DNA of 64,000 nt from Alectoria sarmentosa (GCA_009733775.1 WOGZ01000053.1:62001-126000); one strand, 5' to 3'; positions 49,376 to 63,362 are shown, counted from the stretch's first letter. Program-made: numbers and translations. Notes: a model not told the origin generated them from the letters alone.

Positions 49376-49969
49376 TTATAAGCTTTTATCGATATTATTA
49401 TTAAATCAAATTTTCATTTTAAACGCATAATTCGTTTTAAATTTATTATTTTCATAATATCGAATATTATCGTTGAAATATTTATTATTTATAATAATAA
49501 AATCTTTAATAATAAGAATTTTTTATTTGAATTAAATTGCGTTTAAGATTTGAGATTTATCGATAAAATATTTACTCACATCGTCGATATTATAATTTTA
49601 ATAATATAAATTTATAATGTTATAATAACATTAATTCGTTTATTAAAGTAAGTTAAATTAAAGACATTATTTGAATATAAATAAAATAACGTTTATATGA
49701 TTAATATTGTTAATATTCATTTTATTATCGATAATGTAAGATTATAAAAAAAGAATTTTATTAAAAATTTTATAATAGCAACAATTGCTTTTGTCTTATT
49801 TTTAATTATTTTCATAATAAAAATCTCGTTAATATTTGAATTCTTATTAAGTTTTATAAAATCGACGATATTTATTAATTTACAATTTAAATATGTGTTA
49901 GATAATGAAATTATAATTTATGATATATTTAAGATAATCTCTCAAATTGTTATTATAATAAAAGAATTT
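49376..49969 (+). pseudogene. GyC linker between protease and RT
   Basis: The frame can be followed further but carries no motif I recognise. It ends at the GyA-3 insertion, whose left target copy is AATTT at 49965-49969. Confidence 0.5.
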
Positions 49970-50158
49970 TGATAAGGTTTTCGATAGAAATAAGATTTTT
50001 ATATTACGAAACGATTTTCTTCATATGCGGAAACAAAAGAATAAAAGAAAATAAAAAAAACAAATCATGTTATTGAGTATGTGATGATTCTTATATTCTT
50101 TATATTAAGAAAATTACGTTATATTAAATATTAAATTATTTAATAAACAATTATAATA
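49970..50158 (-). repeat. 3' LTR of GyA-3
   Basis: It starts TGATAAGG. It pairs with 60017-60205 over the full length with only scattered transitions and a few other changes. Confidence 0.9.
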
Positions 50159-53039
50159 ATTATTCTTTATTAAAAATCTTTCACGTTTTCGAAAACGATA
50201 ATGCGCTTATTGATCGTTTCATTTTATTATATTTTCTTTTAACAAAAATCTTTCTTTTTAACGATTTTTTCAATCGTGAACGATTTAATATTTTAAAAAA
50301 AAGATTGACGTGTCTTAAAGCAATTCGTTTTTTCGATTTTAATAAAATCGAAATTGAACGAAGTGAATTTGATGTTTTGAAATAAGATTTATCGATGTTC
50401 TCGAATTCGAGAATTTGATTAAAAACATATAATGAAATAAAAAAATTGCTTTTTTTCGTTAAAGCGTTAAAAAATTTAAAAGAATAAATGCGAGAATACG
50501 AACGAAAATGTGTTTTAATAATAAAAGATTCGAAATAATAAAATGAATTTTGAGAATATTTTGAAAAGTAATATGATGTTTAAATGTTAAAACATTTTAT
50601 CAACATATTTTTGAAATTAACATTTATTTAAAATCGATAATTCAAATTTTAATGTCGATTGCGATGATTTTAAAATCGATTAATCATTCAAATTTTTCAA
50701 AACTTTCAAGGTTTTTTTTACGATTTTCGTATTTAAATATTCTTTTAATCGTTTTAGAATTTTTTTTATTAAATTTTTAAATAATTTCGCTAATTGATAT
50801 AATGATTTTTTTCAAAATTTTATATAAAATAAAATTCTTCGTTTTCATCTTTTTTCATTAATTATCGCGCGTTTTTTTTTATATATTCGAACGAGAATTT
50901 TTTTTCGCATCATGTTTTAATTTTTGATTTTCGAATATAAAAATTCGTTTAATATTTCGTAAAATTAAATGCTTTCATTAAACGTGATTTATCATTTTTA
51001 AAAATGTTTTATATAAATTTTCGATTAACGATTTTAAAATTTGAAGTCTTTTTTAAAACTTTATTTTTTTATTTTTTGATTTTGAAATAAAAAATTTTAA
51101 AATGAATTTTTCGAAAATCGATTTAAAATTTAACGATTTTGATTTCATTTTAATTGCGAAATCTTCGATCACGTCGTTAAAGTCAATTATTTATAACGAA
51201 ATTGTTACAATTTTTAAAGCATTATTTATTTTAAATTCAATACTTTATTTCTTTTTTTTTTATCAACGAGATTTCGTTATAATATATCTTTAAATTTAAT
51301 AAATTCGTTTTTTTTCTTTTCGAAATTATCGTTTTTTTCGTTATTTTTTTTGATTTTAAATAAAAAAATTGTATTCGATTTCGATTTAAATTTTTTAATC
51401 TTCGAAATTGAATTAAAAACATCAACTTTTTTTTTATTTCTCGAAAATTTAATCATAATATTTGAAAACATTTTTTATAACGTATTTAAATTTTTCGTTA
51501 AATAAAATATCGATTTATTAACAATATTAATATTCGAGATTTTTAAATTTTCGATCGACGAATCGTAATTATTATTTTAAATCGTGCATTTTTATTTTTA
51601 ATGAATTATTTGATTTTTATTTAATAGTATATTGTTTACAATGTGAATAATATTATATTTCAAATTAACGTTCACATTTTTAATGTCAAAAAATTGATAA
51701 ATTTTGAATGTTATTTAATAAAATCACTTTTCGAAATTATTAAACGCTTTAAAGGTTTTTTTCTTATATAAATAAAAAAAATTTAAATATTTATGAAAAA
51801 TTGCGAAATACGCGGTTTTTCGCTCAATCTTAATTAAATTTGATTTCATAATCTTTATTATTTAAACGTCGAACAAATTTAAATTTATTAACGAAAACAA
51901 TTTTATATTATTTGCGTTTATTTTATTTAAAGATTTATTAATTTTCAATAACGATTTATTATAATTAAATTTTAATATCGTTGAATTTTCGTTTATTTAT
52001 CGCTTTAATATTTGCGAGATTATAAATTAATTTTTTTTTATCGTTTTCTTCTTTTTTTTATTTTTCGCTCTTTTATTTTTCGTTATAATTTTTATTAAAA
52101 AATCGTTTATGTATTCTTTTTTATAATTAATATTATATAAAAAAAAAATATCGATTAACAATTTAAAAAGCGAATCGAGATGATTATAAAAATCATTTTG
52201 AAAAAAAAGGTTTAGATTTTTAATTTTTTTAATACGTGAAAAAATGTGAAATGTGAAAAACGATTTTCGAGCATTGCAATTCAATATTAAAAAAAAGATA
52301 TTTTTATATTAAAATTAATTAATAATCGAATCTTTTTATTGTTTAGATTTAATTTAATTAATAATAAAAACGATTTTTTTCAAAATGAGTTTATAATCAA
52401 AATAATGATTTGAAATGCGTTTAATTTAATTTCAAAAAATAATTTTTTAAATAATGAAATTCGTTATTTCTTTTTTAACGAATCGTTTATTAATAATTTT
52501 TTTTTTAAATTTATCATTTTTTGAAATTGCGTTTTTGTAATTTTAAAATATGATGTTTATAAATAATATTCGATTAATAAAAAATTTGATTTATTTTGTT
52601 TACGTCTCAATTTAAAATTAATCAAAATGAAAATTAATGAGAAATTAAAATAAATTTCGCATTTTTAATTCAAATTTATAAAATTATAAAATCAAAATAT
52701 AAATTATATAAAATGTGTTTATCAAAAAAGAAATGAAATGAATTGCGAGATGAAAAAATATTAATTTTTAAAACAAAATTCTCTCGATTTCGAGCATTAT
52801 TTAAATAATAATAATATGTGTATTAAATAAATTTTCGTAATTAAAAACCTCATCTTTTTATTTATAAGAATTTAAATTCGTAAATTTTTATTATTATTTT
52901 TTAACGTTCAATTTGACGAAAAGAAATTAAGATTTTATAATTTTAATATTTCTTTCGACATTTTTTAAATTTTTTTTTATCTCTTTTCTTTTGAAACTTT
53001 TTTATCAAAATCTTTTTATATTTTCGATTATATTTTTTT
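50159..53039 (-). other. GyA-3 post-pol 3' module
   Basis: About 2.9 kb lies between chromodomain and 3' LTR, as in GyA-1. Similarity to the GyA-1 module is clear only in short patches next to the chromodomain (for example around 52800-52930). Minus frames at 51237-51471 and 52027-52284 and a plus frame at 51102-51293 are unrecognised. Confidence 0.55.
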
Positions 53040-53205
53040 ATAAACTTCTTCGTTTTATCAAAATCTTTTATATTATATTAAATATTATAAATCGATTCTC
53101 AATTTTTTTATTTCATTAAATATTATACGATCTTTTTTTTTTAACGTGAACTTTTATCTCGCGAATAAATCTTTTATTAATCAATAAATCTCTTAATTTT
53201 ATGTT
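53040..53205 (-). pseudogene. GyA-3 chromodomain
   Basis: The minus strand reads HKIKRFID, stops, KIYSRDKSSR, KKKIV, YLMK, then stops at the expected Trp, and finally YNIKDFDK. The pattern follows the GyA-1 and GyB domains. Confidence 0.75.
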
Positions 53206-55329
53206 TATTTTTGATCGTTAATTCATTTTTATCAATTATTAATTCTTGATCTTTTTCTCTCGATCTTCGATATAAATCTTTTTTTTTTAATACGTATTCG
53301 AACATAACGATCGAGAAAATTGAATAAACTTTTTAAATTTTCGAAAATTTCAATTCATAAATTAAGTTTTCTCATTATTTAAAAATTCGAAAAGGTTTTA
53401 TTTTTTAATTAAATAACTTAATATTCTTCAATTTAAAAAATTTATATTCCTGATAAAATTTTATATATATCTTATTATCAAATTTTATAATTAAAAACTT
53501 ATGTTTTTTATTATATTTGATTTTCATTTTCGCGATAATGAAAACAAAAAAATCGATAATTTTTTAACGATTTCGATTTTTATCGTCAATTATATCGATT
53601 TATTTTTTAATAACGACGTTATTAATATTTATTTTATTATTCAATTTCATTTTATAAACGATTTCATTAACAATTTTTTTTATTAAAACATTAATTAAAT
53701 TGTTTAAAATTTCTTTTAAAGTAATAAAAATTTATTTTACGAAATGTTAAAATGATAAACAATATAAAAATATAATATAATTTTTATAATTTTTATAATT
53801 TTTTTAAATTGTTCGTCAATTTGTGAATAATAAATTATAAAAATCATTAATTCAATTTTTAAAATAATGAAAATGATTTTTTAAAAATCGAAAAGAAACT
53901 TCGAATCGCGATTCGAGATAATGATTCATGAAATTTTTTAATTCGTAAAAATTTTCAATAACGTTATCGCTTATTTTATTACATTTTAAATTATTTTTTC
54001 GATAACGCTCATTATTTTTTTCGAGAATTTGTATATTATATTCATTAAAACGTCGTTTTCGTTTTTTAAAAAAAAAAAGTTAAAATGAAATTTATTGTGA
54101 TCGTATGAAAATTTGCAAACGAAATTATTATCGATTTTAAAAATTTATAAAACGCGTGTTTAATAATTTGATTCAATTGACATTGCGAATAATATAATAT
54201 ATATTTTTTAAATTTTCGAATTAAATGTTTCATGTAATAATTTTCGACGATTCGTTTATAAATTTTATAAAAATCGTCGTGATTTTGACAATTATATGTT
54301 AATTCGAACATTTTTTATTTCATGTTTTTAAAAATGTAAAAACGTTTTTTAAAATTAAATGAATCGCGATAATAAACGAGCTTTTTTTATTACACGAATT
54401 GAATATTTAAAAACTTTATTATTTTCACGGATTTTTCGTTTTTCAAAAAACGATTTCTTTTTCGCAATAAGAATTCATAAATCTTGAATTATTTCTTATT
54501 TTTTTTATACGCTTTTTCAAATTTAAATCGATAATTTTTAAACATTTTTATCGAAATAAAAACATAAATATTAATTTTATTAAACATATCGAATTCGTTA
54601 ATTTCGTATTTCTTCTCTCATTTATAAAAAAGCCTAAAAAAAACATTTAAAATCACATTTTATTTTTCAAATTTTCATCGCACATTTAAATTGAATTGCG
54701 AAACGTATTAAAAAATTTATATAAATCATAAATTTATTCGATTCGAGAACAAAAAAAAAAATGTAATTTATTATATAATATTTATGATAACAGAATAATT
54801 CATAAAAATGATCATTTTTTTTTCGAATCTTTAATTCAACATATAAAAAATCTTTTTTAACATTCATATTAAAATTACGATTTTCAATTTCATGAATTAA
54901 TATTTTAATTTCATAAAATTCAAAAATTTCGATAAAAATATAATAAATTGAATATTAATTTTTGAAAAAAAGTTTTCTTAAAGATCATCGAGAACGTGAT
55001 ATAAAATTATTTTAAATTTATATCTTTTAAATTCGTCGAGATCAACATAAAGTTAACGTATCGAATCATAATAATAAAAATAAATTTTCGTGATTAAGAT
55101 TTTTTAAAAAATCTTAAAAGCCTTTTTTTTTTTTTTAATAAAAATTATTTTAATGCTTTTAACATATTTTTTTCGAATTCGATTTTTTTATATAAATAAG
55201 CGTTTAAAAAGTTTAATTTTCAAACGTTATAATGATTCGAAGATTTAAACGAAATATTATATATTTTTTCGCAATCAATTCGTCATTTTTATATAAATTT
55301 TTTAATTTTTTAATGTTTTTAAAAAGCAT
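53206..55329 (-). pseudogene. GyA-3 integrase and RNase H
   Basis: The stretch 53206-53700 aligns with the integrase C-terminal part of GyA-1, including the NEIVYKMKL motif. The rest is assigned from collinearity with GyA-2. The small frames at 54066-54311 and 54667-54867 on minus lie in this part. Confidence 0.6.
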
Positions 55330-55965
55330 ATCTCTTTGATCGCGACGACTTTGTTTTCAATAATTATAAATTTAAAATCATTTATTTTTTGATTTAATAA
55401 AATAATAAATAAATAATTCAAATAAGATTTTTTAAATTTAAAAATAATTTTCAATTTCGCGAAAAGTCGAAAAATCGTTTTTAAATGCTCGAAATGTTTT
55501 TTTGTTATTCGCGAAAAAATGATTATATCGTCGATATAACATTTTGCGAAATAACGATATTAACGTAAAAATTTATTCATTTTTCTCTGAACATAAAACA
55601 TCGAATTTTTAAATTTTATGATTATTATATTGAAATGTTCAAATTCGCGATGCAATACGACGATAAATCTTTATTAATAATTTTTTCGTATAAAAAAAAT
55701 GAAATTGATCATTGCAATTAACGACGAAAATGAAAATACATTTTTGAATTATTATAACAATATCGTTTTATAACGATAAAGAATAATTATTAAATATCGT
55801 GATTTTATTAAAACCTCGAATGTTAATAACGACTTTTTCTTTTCATTCGAAAACCTTTTTCGAATTCACGTATATAATTTTATATATAACGAAAACTAAA
55901 AAAGCAAAAAACGTTAATTTCAAAAATTAATTCATTTTCCCCTAAATATGCATTTTATCGAATTT
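55330..55965 (-). pseudogene. GyA-3 reverse transcriptase with YIDD
   Basis: It is homologous to the GyA-1 RT. The active site reads CYIDDIIIF, the YIDDI codons at 55524-55538. The two catalytic Asp codons are intact: ATC GAC GAT puts both G in CpG. Stops elsewhere keep it inactive. Confidence 0.8.
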
Positions 55966-57239
55966 TTCATCGATCAATTTTTTAATTTTCGAAATAAATA
56001 AATACATTTTATTTTTCAACTTCGTTATCGAGAATTATCAATTTATGATAATAAACATTTATATTCATTCGAATTCGAATAAATCGATCATATTTTCGAT
56101 ATTTTTTCAAATTTAAAAATTTTTCTTCACGATTTGACGCATAACATTTATATATTTTTATTTATTATAAATCGTTATTTCGTTTAAAAGCTGAATTTTC
56201 AAAAAGAAATCGATTAAAAAAATTTTAAATGTTGATTTCGAATTTAATAAATTCATAAATTTCATAATTATAAATTTTTTATTTTTAAAGGTCTTTGCTA
56301 TTAAAGAATAATTTTTCAAATCAATTTAATAATTTTTTTGAATTTTATATTTTGTGATAATGTTTATTTTTTAATGATGAAAAATTAAAAACGAATATAT
56401 AAAATCATTTTAAACATTTATGAAATCAAAATTTACGTTCACGAAATAAAAATACACTTTTTTCATTTTTTAATCTAAAAATAAAATCTCGATCGAGAAA
56501 AGAATCTTTATCGCGTAAAAAAATATTCACGATTTTCATTATTTTAAATAAAATCATTTGTTTGCGTTTCGAATATACGATTTTTCGAATTCGCATATTA
56601 TTTTAAACGATAATTTAAATAAAGACGACGACATTTTCGCATTTTGTGAAAATTATCTTCTCTTTCGAAATGTCGATAATTACGTTTTTAAAATCGAGAA
56701 TATTTATATCAATTAAAAAATTCGTTTTTAAATTATTCATTACGTGAATATTTTTGATAAATTTTATAAAAATTGAAATTTCATCGTTTTCTCTTTTTAT
56801 AAAAAATAAAAAATTGAATTATTCGTTAATGAAATGTTTATTGAAATCAATTCTTCGTAAAATTATTAAAATTTCATATTTATTCAATTTGAATTCGAGA
56901 AATAATTTTCTCAAAAAAAGTTTATTAATTATATTTATAAAACATTTCGTATTTAAATATTCAAATTTTAACGACGTTTTTATTATAAAATTTATCAATT
57001 TTATAAAATAATATTATAATCGAAAAATTATATCGAAAATAAAAAAAAATAATGTTGAAAATTCGATTATATATAATAATTTTGAATTTATGATCGTAAA
57101 AACGATTTCAAGTTTCTTTGAAAAATCAAGATTCTTTTGAAAATGCTTTCGAGAATTAAAATCTTTTTAAAAATGTTTTCGAAAATAAGATTTGATTTTA
57201 ATGTGAGCGTATAATAAATTGTTTAAAAAAAAGTTCTTT
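55966..57239 (-). pseudogene. GyA-3 N-terminal pol and protease region (by position)
   Basis: It lies between RT and the conserved SQKAYF stretch. The plus frame 56754-57011 is a shadow. No protease active site is readable. Confidence 0.4.
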
Positions 57240-57520
57240 TTGCAAATATGACATTGAAATTTTTTCTTTTTCTTTTTAATGATGATATAATACGTCACGA
57301 ATACGAATTTAACATTAATTTCGTTATTTTTAAAATCTTTTTTTTTTTTAATAAAAATCTTTTTATTCGCATCGTGAAATTGTTTTTCGTTTTTATAATA
57401 TATATAAAAATTTTAATAATTAATATTTTTATGATAATTCTTAAAATTATAATTCTCGTTAAAAAAATCATTAAAATACGCCTTTTGAGAAATCTTGAAA
57501 AGCGACATTTTCGTAAATTT
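57240..57520 (-). pseudogene. GyA-3 conserved polyprotein stretch
   Basis: The minus strand reads KISQKAYFNDFFNENYNF and then KNEKQFHD, matching GyA-2 at 41717-41989. The plus frame 57248-57655 (135 codons) and the minus frame 57295-57636 are other frames over the same DNA and are not supported. Confidence 0.55.
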
Positions 57521-59999
57521 TTGATTTTTATACGATCTTTGATTTTTTCAATACGATTTTTATTGATAAAAAGGTTAATCATCATGATTCGAATAATTGT
57601 TTTCATAATTTTAACGATAATTGTTCGATTAAACATTTTTTGTCATAATCATTAATGATTATTTTAAAACGAATAAAACGTTTTTTAATTATATAAGCGA
57701 TAACACGAACTTTGATACTTGTCTTTATATAATTTAAAAAAAAAAGTTTAATTTAATTGTGAATAAGTTTTTGTTTATTCGTTTAATGTTTATTATTAAA
57801 AATCGTAAATTTGTTAAGCGTATTAAAGATATATAAAAAAATTCGATTATTATTAATTTTCGTAAATCGAATATAATGATGTCGATTAATAAATACGAGT
57901 ATCGAATTTATAAGAATTCGACATCATAAAAAAACGTAAAAAAAAAAAAAATCGTTATAACGTTTTTTAATATTCATTTTGTTTTTCTTTAAGCAGAGAT
58001 TTATCTTTATTAAATCATTATTTTCGATTTCGCTTTCGATTTTTTTTTTGTTTCGTTCTCGAATTTTTTTTCGCATATCTTTATATTATGTTTTCTTTTA
58101 TTAATGAATATGATATTAAAAAAAAAATTTATTATCAAGTTTTTTCGTAAATTGTCAAAGCGTGATTAGAAAAGTTGAGAAAAAAATCGAAATTTATAAA
58201 TTCATATTTAAATGATTTTATATTCAAATAACTTATATATGCTTATCGAAAATCCTTATTTATATTACATATTTAAAAACGCTTTATATATAATTTGCGA
58301 GATTTCTTTTATTTTCGACATTAATGAAAATGTATATTTATTTAATAAATTAATTTAATGTCGAAAATATTAATATTTTAAACCGATTTTGAAATCGAAT
58401 AAAAATTCTTTTAAAATCGTTTTATAATTGCATTATAACATTCTTTTTATTTTAAAAAAATGTATTTAATTATTAAAATAAAATGAATTTTCGAAAATAA
58501 ATCGAAAGATTTATTCGCACGATATCTTTTTTTTAATCATAACGTAATCTTTTATTCGATGATAAAAAGAATATATTTCACGATAAATCGTTTTTTTATT
58601 ATTGAAAATGATGTTTTTAATGTTATAAGATTTTTTGAAATTCAAATGAAAGAAATTCAAATTTGAAACACGAAATTCGTCTTTGACATTTTTTTACGTT
58701 TGCTTTAAAAGATTTAATTTTTTCGATATTTTTTGCGATTTAAACGAATTTGCGAATTTCGTAGAAAATTATAAATTCGAAAATATTATCTGCATTGCTT
58801 ATAATATAACATTTCACATATTTTAATTCACATTTATTAATGTTAAGGATAACGATTATTAAAATTTTATCGAATTAATATATTTATTTTGATTAAACGT
58901 TTTAAATTAATAAAAAGCGTTTCGATTATTTAAATTATTTTTAAAATCGAATCCTGAAAAAAGAGAACGTAAAAATTATTTTTTATTTTTTATTATAATG
59001 TTAAAAATAGTCCGATTAAATGAAAAAGATTTTTTTAATGATTTCGAAATTTTAAATTTGAAAATTGAAAAAATCGACGAAAAAAGAAAAGACAATATTT
59101 TTTTATCTTTATTTTTTTCATTTGACTTCGATATTTTAAACTCGAAAATTAAAAAAATTAACGAAATAAAAAAAGATAATCTTTTGTCTTTATTAAGCAA
59201 AAAAGAAACTTTTTCGATTTCGAAACGAAATATCTCGAAAGGTCGCGAAATAATTTCGCTCTTTTAAATATTATTTAAAAATGAAATTGATAATCGAAAA
59301 AAAGAAATATGAGATGTTATTTTTATCAAAAATGAATCTTAAAATCTTTAAAAGATTCGAATTTTTTAATTAAATGTTCAAAAAGCAATTTATAAAAAAG
59401 ATCGATTAATTATTTAATTTGATGATTAAAAATGAGATTTTAAAAACGTTGATCGAATTTTGACACATTCATCGATAAAAAAGTTTAAAACGCTTTTATT
59501 AATCTTTAAAGATTTAAAATTGTTTTTCACGATTTGAAATATAAATCGACGAACGTCTTAATTAAAAAAAATCGTGAAAGCGTATTCATTTTAAAAAAAG
59601 TTCTCAAATTAAAAATCGAGAATAATAACCTTTCGAAACATAAAATTCAAAACAAAAATAAAATTCAATGTTTTAAATATAAAAATATAACGAATTGAGA
59701 AAAAAAATAATAAAAGAAATTTTTCTCGACGGAGAAAATAAGAAGCATTTATTTTACGTAATCGTCTCGAATTATAAAAATCGATAATTCGATTTCGATT
59801 CGAAGTTCGAGATTCGAAATTCGAAACCCGAAATATGAAATTCAATATAAAAGAGAATTTAATATAAAATAAAGTGAAAATTAAAACGAGAAATGCTCGT
59901 TTTGAAATTCGATTTTAATGAAAAAGAATTTTAATGCTTAAAAGCTGATGATTATGTCGAAAAACTAATATTTGAAATTAATAACATTAAAACGAACAT
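57521..59999 (-). pseudogene. GyA-3 gag region
   Basis: It is homologous to the gag of GyA-1 in several blocks (57880-58000 with 15270-15380; 58490-58600 with 15890-16000). No capsid or knuckle motif is readable. The frames at 58976-59267 and 59609-59845 lie here. Confidence 0.55.
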
Positions 60000-60016
60000 T
60001 TAATGTTGCTATCAAC
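60000..60016 (-). other. GyA-3 primer-binding-site candidate
   Basis: The minus strand after the 5' LTR reads GTTGATAGCAACATTAA, the least mutated version in the window. Confidence 0.6.
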
Positions 60017-60205
60017 TGATAAGGTTTTTAATAAAAATGAGATTTTTATATTACGAAACGATTTTTTTCATATATGAAAACAAAAGGACAAAAGAGAATA
60101 AAAAAAACAAGTTATGTTATTGAATATGTGATGATTCTTATATTCTTTATATTAAAAAAGTTACGCTATATTAAATGTCAAGCTATTTAACAAACAATCA
60201 TAATA
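60017..60205 (-). repeat. 5' LTR of GyA-3
   Basis: It starts TG, ends TA and is followed by AATTT (60206-60210), matching the left target copy. Confidence 0.9.
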
Positions 60206-60339
60206 AATTTTCAGAAATATAAAAAAATTAAGGCGTTATAATGAATGTATTTAAAAAAGAATAAATGTTTATTTTATTGAAGTTAGAGATTATAATTAAG
60301 TCGTCGCGTGTGTATTCGATTAATTAAAAAAATCGAAAT

Positions 60340-61000
60340 GTTATTAATTTCACATTTGATAAGCTTTATGTTCAAAATAAGATAAAATAATCAAATTAAT
60401 TTATTTTATATAATTATTTTATGTTTATAATTTGAAAATAGTTATTTAACGATAGCAAAAAAGGTCAAATAATCGTCGATATATATGAATTTAATAAGAT
60501 CACAAAATTCGATGTTTATTCGTTATTTTTTTAATTAAATATTATAATAACGATAATCGAAGCGTTATATATTTTCACAATTGATAATAATAATTATTTT
60601 CATTAATTTCGTATTCGTTATAAAAATCGATATAAATTTATAATAATATTTTATCGAGGTTAAAAGCAATTTAATGTAACTTTTATAAAATATAAAAAAT
60701 CGTTATTTTATATATAACGATAAATTAATTATTTATTAAAATCATTACGTGACTTTATTAAAGTTTATATCGACGATATAATAATTTTTTTCAAAATTTT
60801 ATCAAAACATTTAAAGCATTTACGAAAGTTTTTCATTTTATTTTGATAACGTCGAATTTGTTTAAATTCTAAAAAGTTTTTTTTAAGATATTCTTTTGTG
60901 ATATTGTTAAATTAACGAGTTAATTTTTTAAATTTATCGATATTAAAAGAAAAGCTTATTATTATAACATCGTTACATTTTTCGATATCTTTTTATAAAT
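60340..61000 (+). pseudogene. GyC reverse transcriptase
   Basis: The plus strand reads SRVYSIN, FDKLYVQ, a VFIIWK-like block, GQIIVDIYEFNKIT, TIDNNNYFH (motif A), then VYIDDIIIF with the box at 60766-60777 and KHLKHL after it. The group is the same as GyB. The YIDD box and the motif-A Asp are intact. In-frame stops are present. The frame differs from that of integrase, so at least one indel lies between them. Confidence 0.85.
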
Positions 61001-62019
61001 TAAAAACATTTTTTGATCTTACGAGTTGATTACGATTATCGATTTTTCGTTATATTTAACGTATTAATGTTTTATAAATACGCAAAACGAAATTTACAAA
61101 AGCATTTTTTAAAGAATTTAAAGAACATATACGCAAATAACAATTTAACATTTTTTATTATAATTTTATGAAAACAAAGATAAAAGTTTTTAAAAACCTT
61201 TAAAAAGCTTTTATTAATTTAACGTTTTTAATTTATTACGTTTTTAATTTATTACGATTTTAATCGTAAATTTTATATTAATTTTGATGTTTTTAAAAAA
61301 TGAGATTTCGTTATCATAATTTATCACGTCGTTAATAATTTTGAATTTTTTTTTTCACGTATTAATGTGTAATTTATTATCTTTTTCAGCAAAATATTTA
61401 ATTAAATCGAATAAAATTATTAATTTATAAAGTTAAAAGTTATTAATATAATTTAAATTATTAAAAAAATGCGATATATAATCGAATTTATCAAAAAGTC
61501 ATTTATAATAATATATATAAATTATTTTATTGCTATATTTATATTTCGTTAAATAAGTTTTATTATTTTAAATATTAATAAGCTTAATTTACGATTTATT
61601 TAAATATTTCAATATTTTTTTATATTTGATTTAATAATATATTATAAAATTGATAAAATAAATATTATTTTCGATATTTTATTACGATTATAAATATTGA
61701 TTATAATAATAAAAAATGAATTAAGTGTGCTCGAAGCATTATATAAATTATCGATTCACGATTTCGAAAAATCATTTATTTTATTAAACGTATTTCGTGT
61801 CGAAATATTTGTTAATTATCACATTATTTTAATAAAAATGTTAACGAATTTTAAATCACGTCTCATTATCGAGTACGTAAAGAACTTTTAATAAAATAAA
61901 ATTTTTAACGTTATCAAAAAAATCGCTGAAGTCGTTATATTTAACACTTTTGTTAATAAATCAGAAGTTAACAACAACGACGTCGACGATATCATTATTT
62001 AACGAATTGATTTACGATT
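61001..62019 (+). pseudogene. GyC RNase H and connection (by position)
   Basis: It lies between RT and integrase. No catalytic residues are read with confidence. The frame 61697-61891 is open but unrecognised. Confidence 0.45.
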
Positions 62020-63211
62020 CAAATTATGAGATAATTTCATTTATTATACGAATTTTAATAATAATAAAAAGCGCTTATATATATTTAACGCTCTCAAATA
62101 AGAAATCTTTGAATTAATTTATGATCGTTAACATTATAAAATTTTTTATAAAATTTATAATCGCATTGTTAATTTTTTGTATTTAAGACATTTAATTAAA
62201 TATTTATATATTTATATTGATTATTGCTTGAAATGTGAATTTAATTAAATTAAATAATATAAGTTTTATAATAATATGATTCTCATTAATAAATTTACAA
62301 TTTCTTTTTATATTATAATAATGAATTTCATCGTCACATTATTTATAATAACGAAAAATAATTTTGATTTATTATTTATAATTATGAATAAGTTTTTTAA
62401 AAAAGTATTATTCGTTTTTAATAAAATCATTTATATAATAAACGAATAAATTAATTTAATGCTTATAGCTTTTTATTAACACGATTAAGATATATTTTTT
62501 ATTATTATTAATAATCGTGATGTTAAATTTATATTTAAATTTTGAAAGATGATTTTTATAAAGCTCGATATCGATTTACTTATTAACATTATTCATTATT
62601 CACAAATCGATGATTAATTAAAATACATTAATTAAACTATCGAGATAATTATTCGTTATTATGTGATTATTAATTCGAATAATAACGACGATTGAATTTT
62701 ATTATTATTTTATTTATAAAATTATTTAAATAATTTCAAAAATTAATTTATTGAGATGTTTTTAAATAAAGTGTTTTATAATTTCAATATTCGTGATATA
62801 TTTAATTTTCTTTTCAACTTGTTATTAAAGCATTTTAATCGTTTATATTAATTAAAATGTGAGCAAATTGAAAAGTTTTTAATATTTATTAATATTATAA
62901 TCAAAGTTTATTATAATAAATTATATAAGTTATTAAATTTTATTAAAAAAAGTATTGTTTATTTACGTTTGCATCAAAATTACGAGATTTTAAATATTAT
63001 AAATTATAAATTACATTAATAACGAGTCGATCTTTTTAAGATTTTTGATAAAATCGATTAATTAATTTATTATCTCGAATTGTTATTAATTATAAAAATT
63101 CATTTTATAATATTAATAATTTAACTAAAATTAAATAAATAAAAAGATTTTTATAAGCGATAAAACATTATATTTATATTCGAGATAAAGAAAAACGATG
63201 TTATTAAAAAT
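62020..63211 (+). pseudogene. GyC integrase
   Basis: One frame covers the whole domain. It has the N-terminal zinc-binding part (His in LRHL, then C-X2-C at 62225-62236), the core, and the C-terminal VYLRLHQ strand near 62960. The three core acidic residues are at the expected places but changed: Asn at 62324-62326, Asn at 62513-62515 and Lys at 62621-62623. The last two are 36 codons apart, which is the D-X35-E spacing. Each change is a G-to-A transition. The enzyme would have inserted element cDNA into the genome. Confidence 0.85.
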
Positions 63212-63362
63212 CGATACGAAATCGAAATATTATTTAAAAAACGAATTTATTATAATAAATTTCAATATTTCGTTAAATGAAAGAATTGTAATAATAAATA
63301 TAATATATAATACGATATCGAGAATTTATCGAAAGTTAAGAAATTAATCGAGGAATATGAAA
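63212..63362 (+). pseudogene. GyC chromodomain
   Basis: The plus strand reads YEIEILFKKRIYYNKFQYF, VK, a stop at W, then YNI, stop, YDIENLSKVKKLIEEYE. It is in the same frame as integrase. Two of its Trp codons are now TGA/TAA. Confidence 0.87.

Larger units (their letters stand above)
49970..60205 (-). mobile_element. GyA-3: Ty3/gypsy chromovirus nested in GyC
   Basis: LTRs of 189 bp (49970-50158, 60017-60205) are flanked by identical AATTT (49965-49969, 60206-60210). The internal part is homologous and collinear with GyA-1 and GyA-2 from gag to chromodomain, but the LTR sequences are different, so it is a sister family. Total length is 10.2 kb with no insert. The RT keeps YIDD. Both LTRs end in TA in place of CA. 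Confidence 0.92.

Noticed and set aside
57248..57655. 135-codon plus-strand frame, the longest in the window
   Set aside because: It is I/F/L-rich low-complexity sequence antisense to the conserved GyA-3 polyprotein stretch read on the minus strand. It has no motif of its own.
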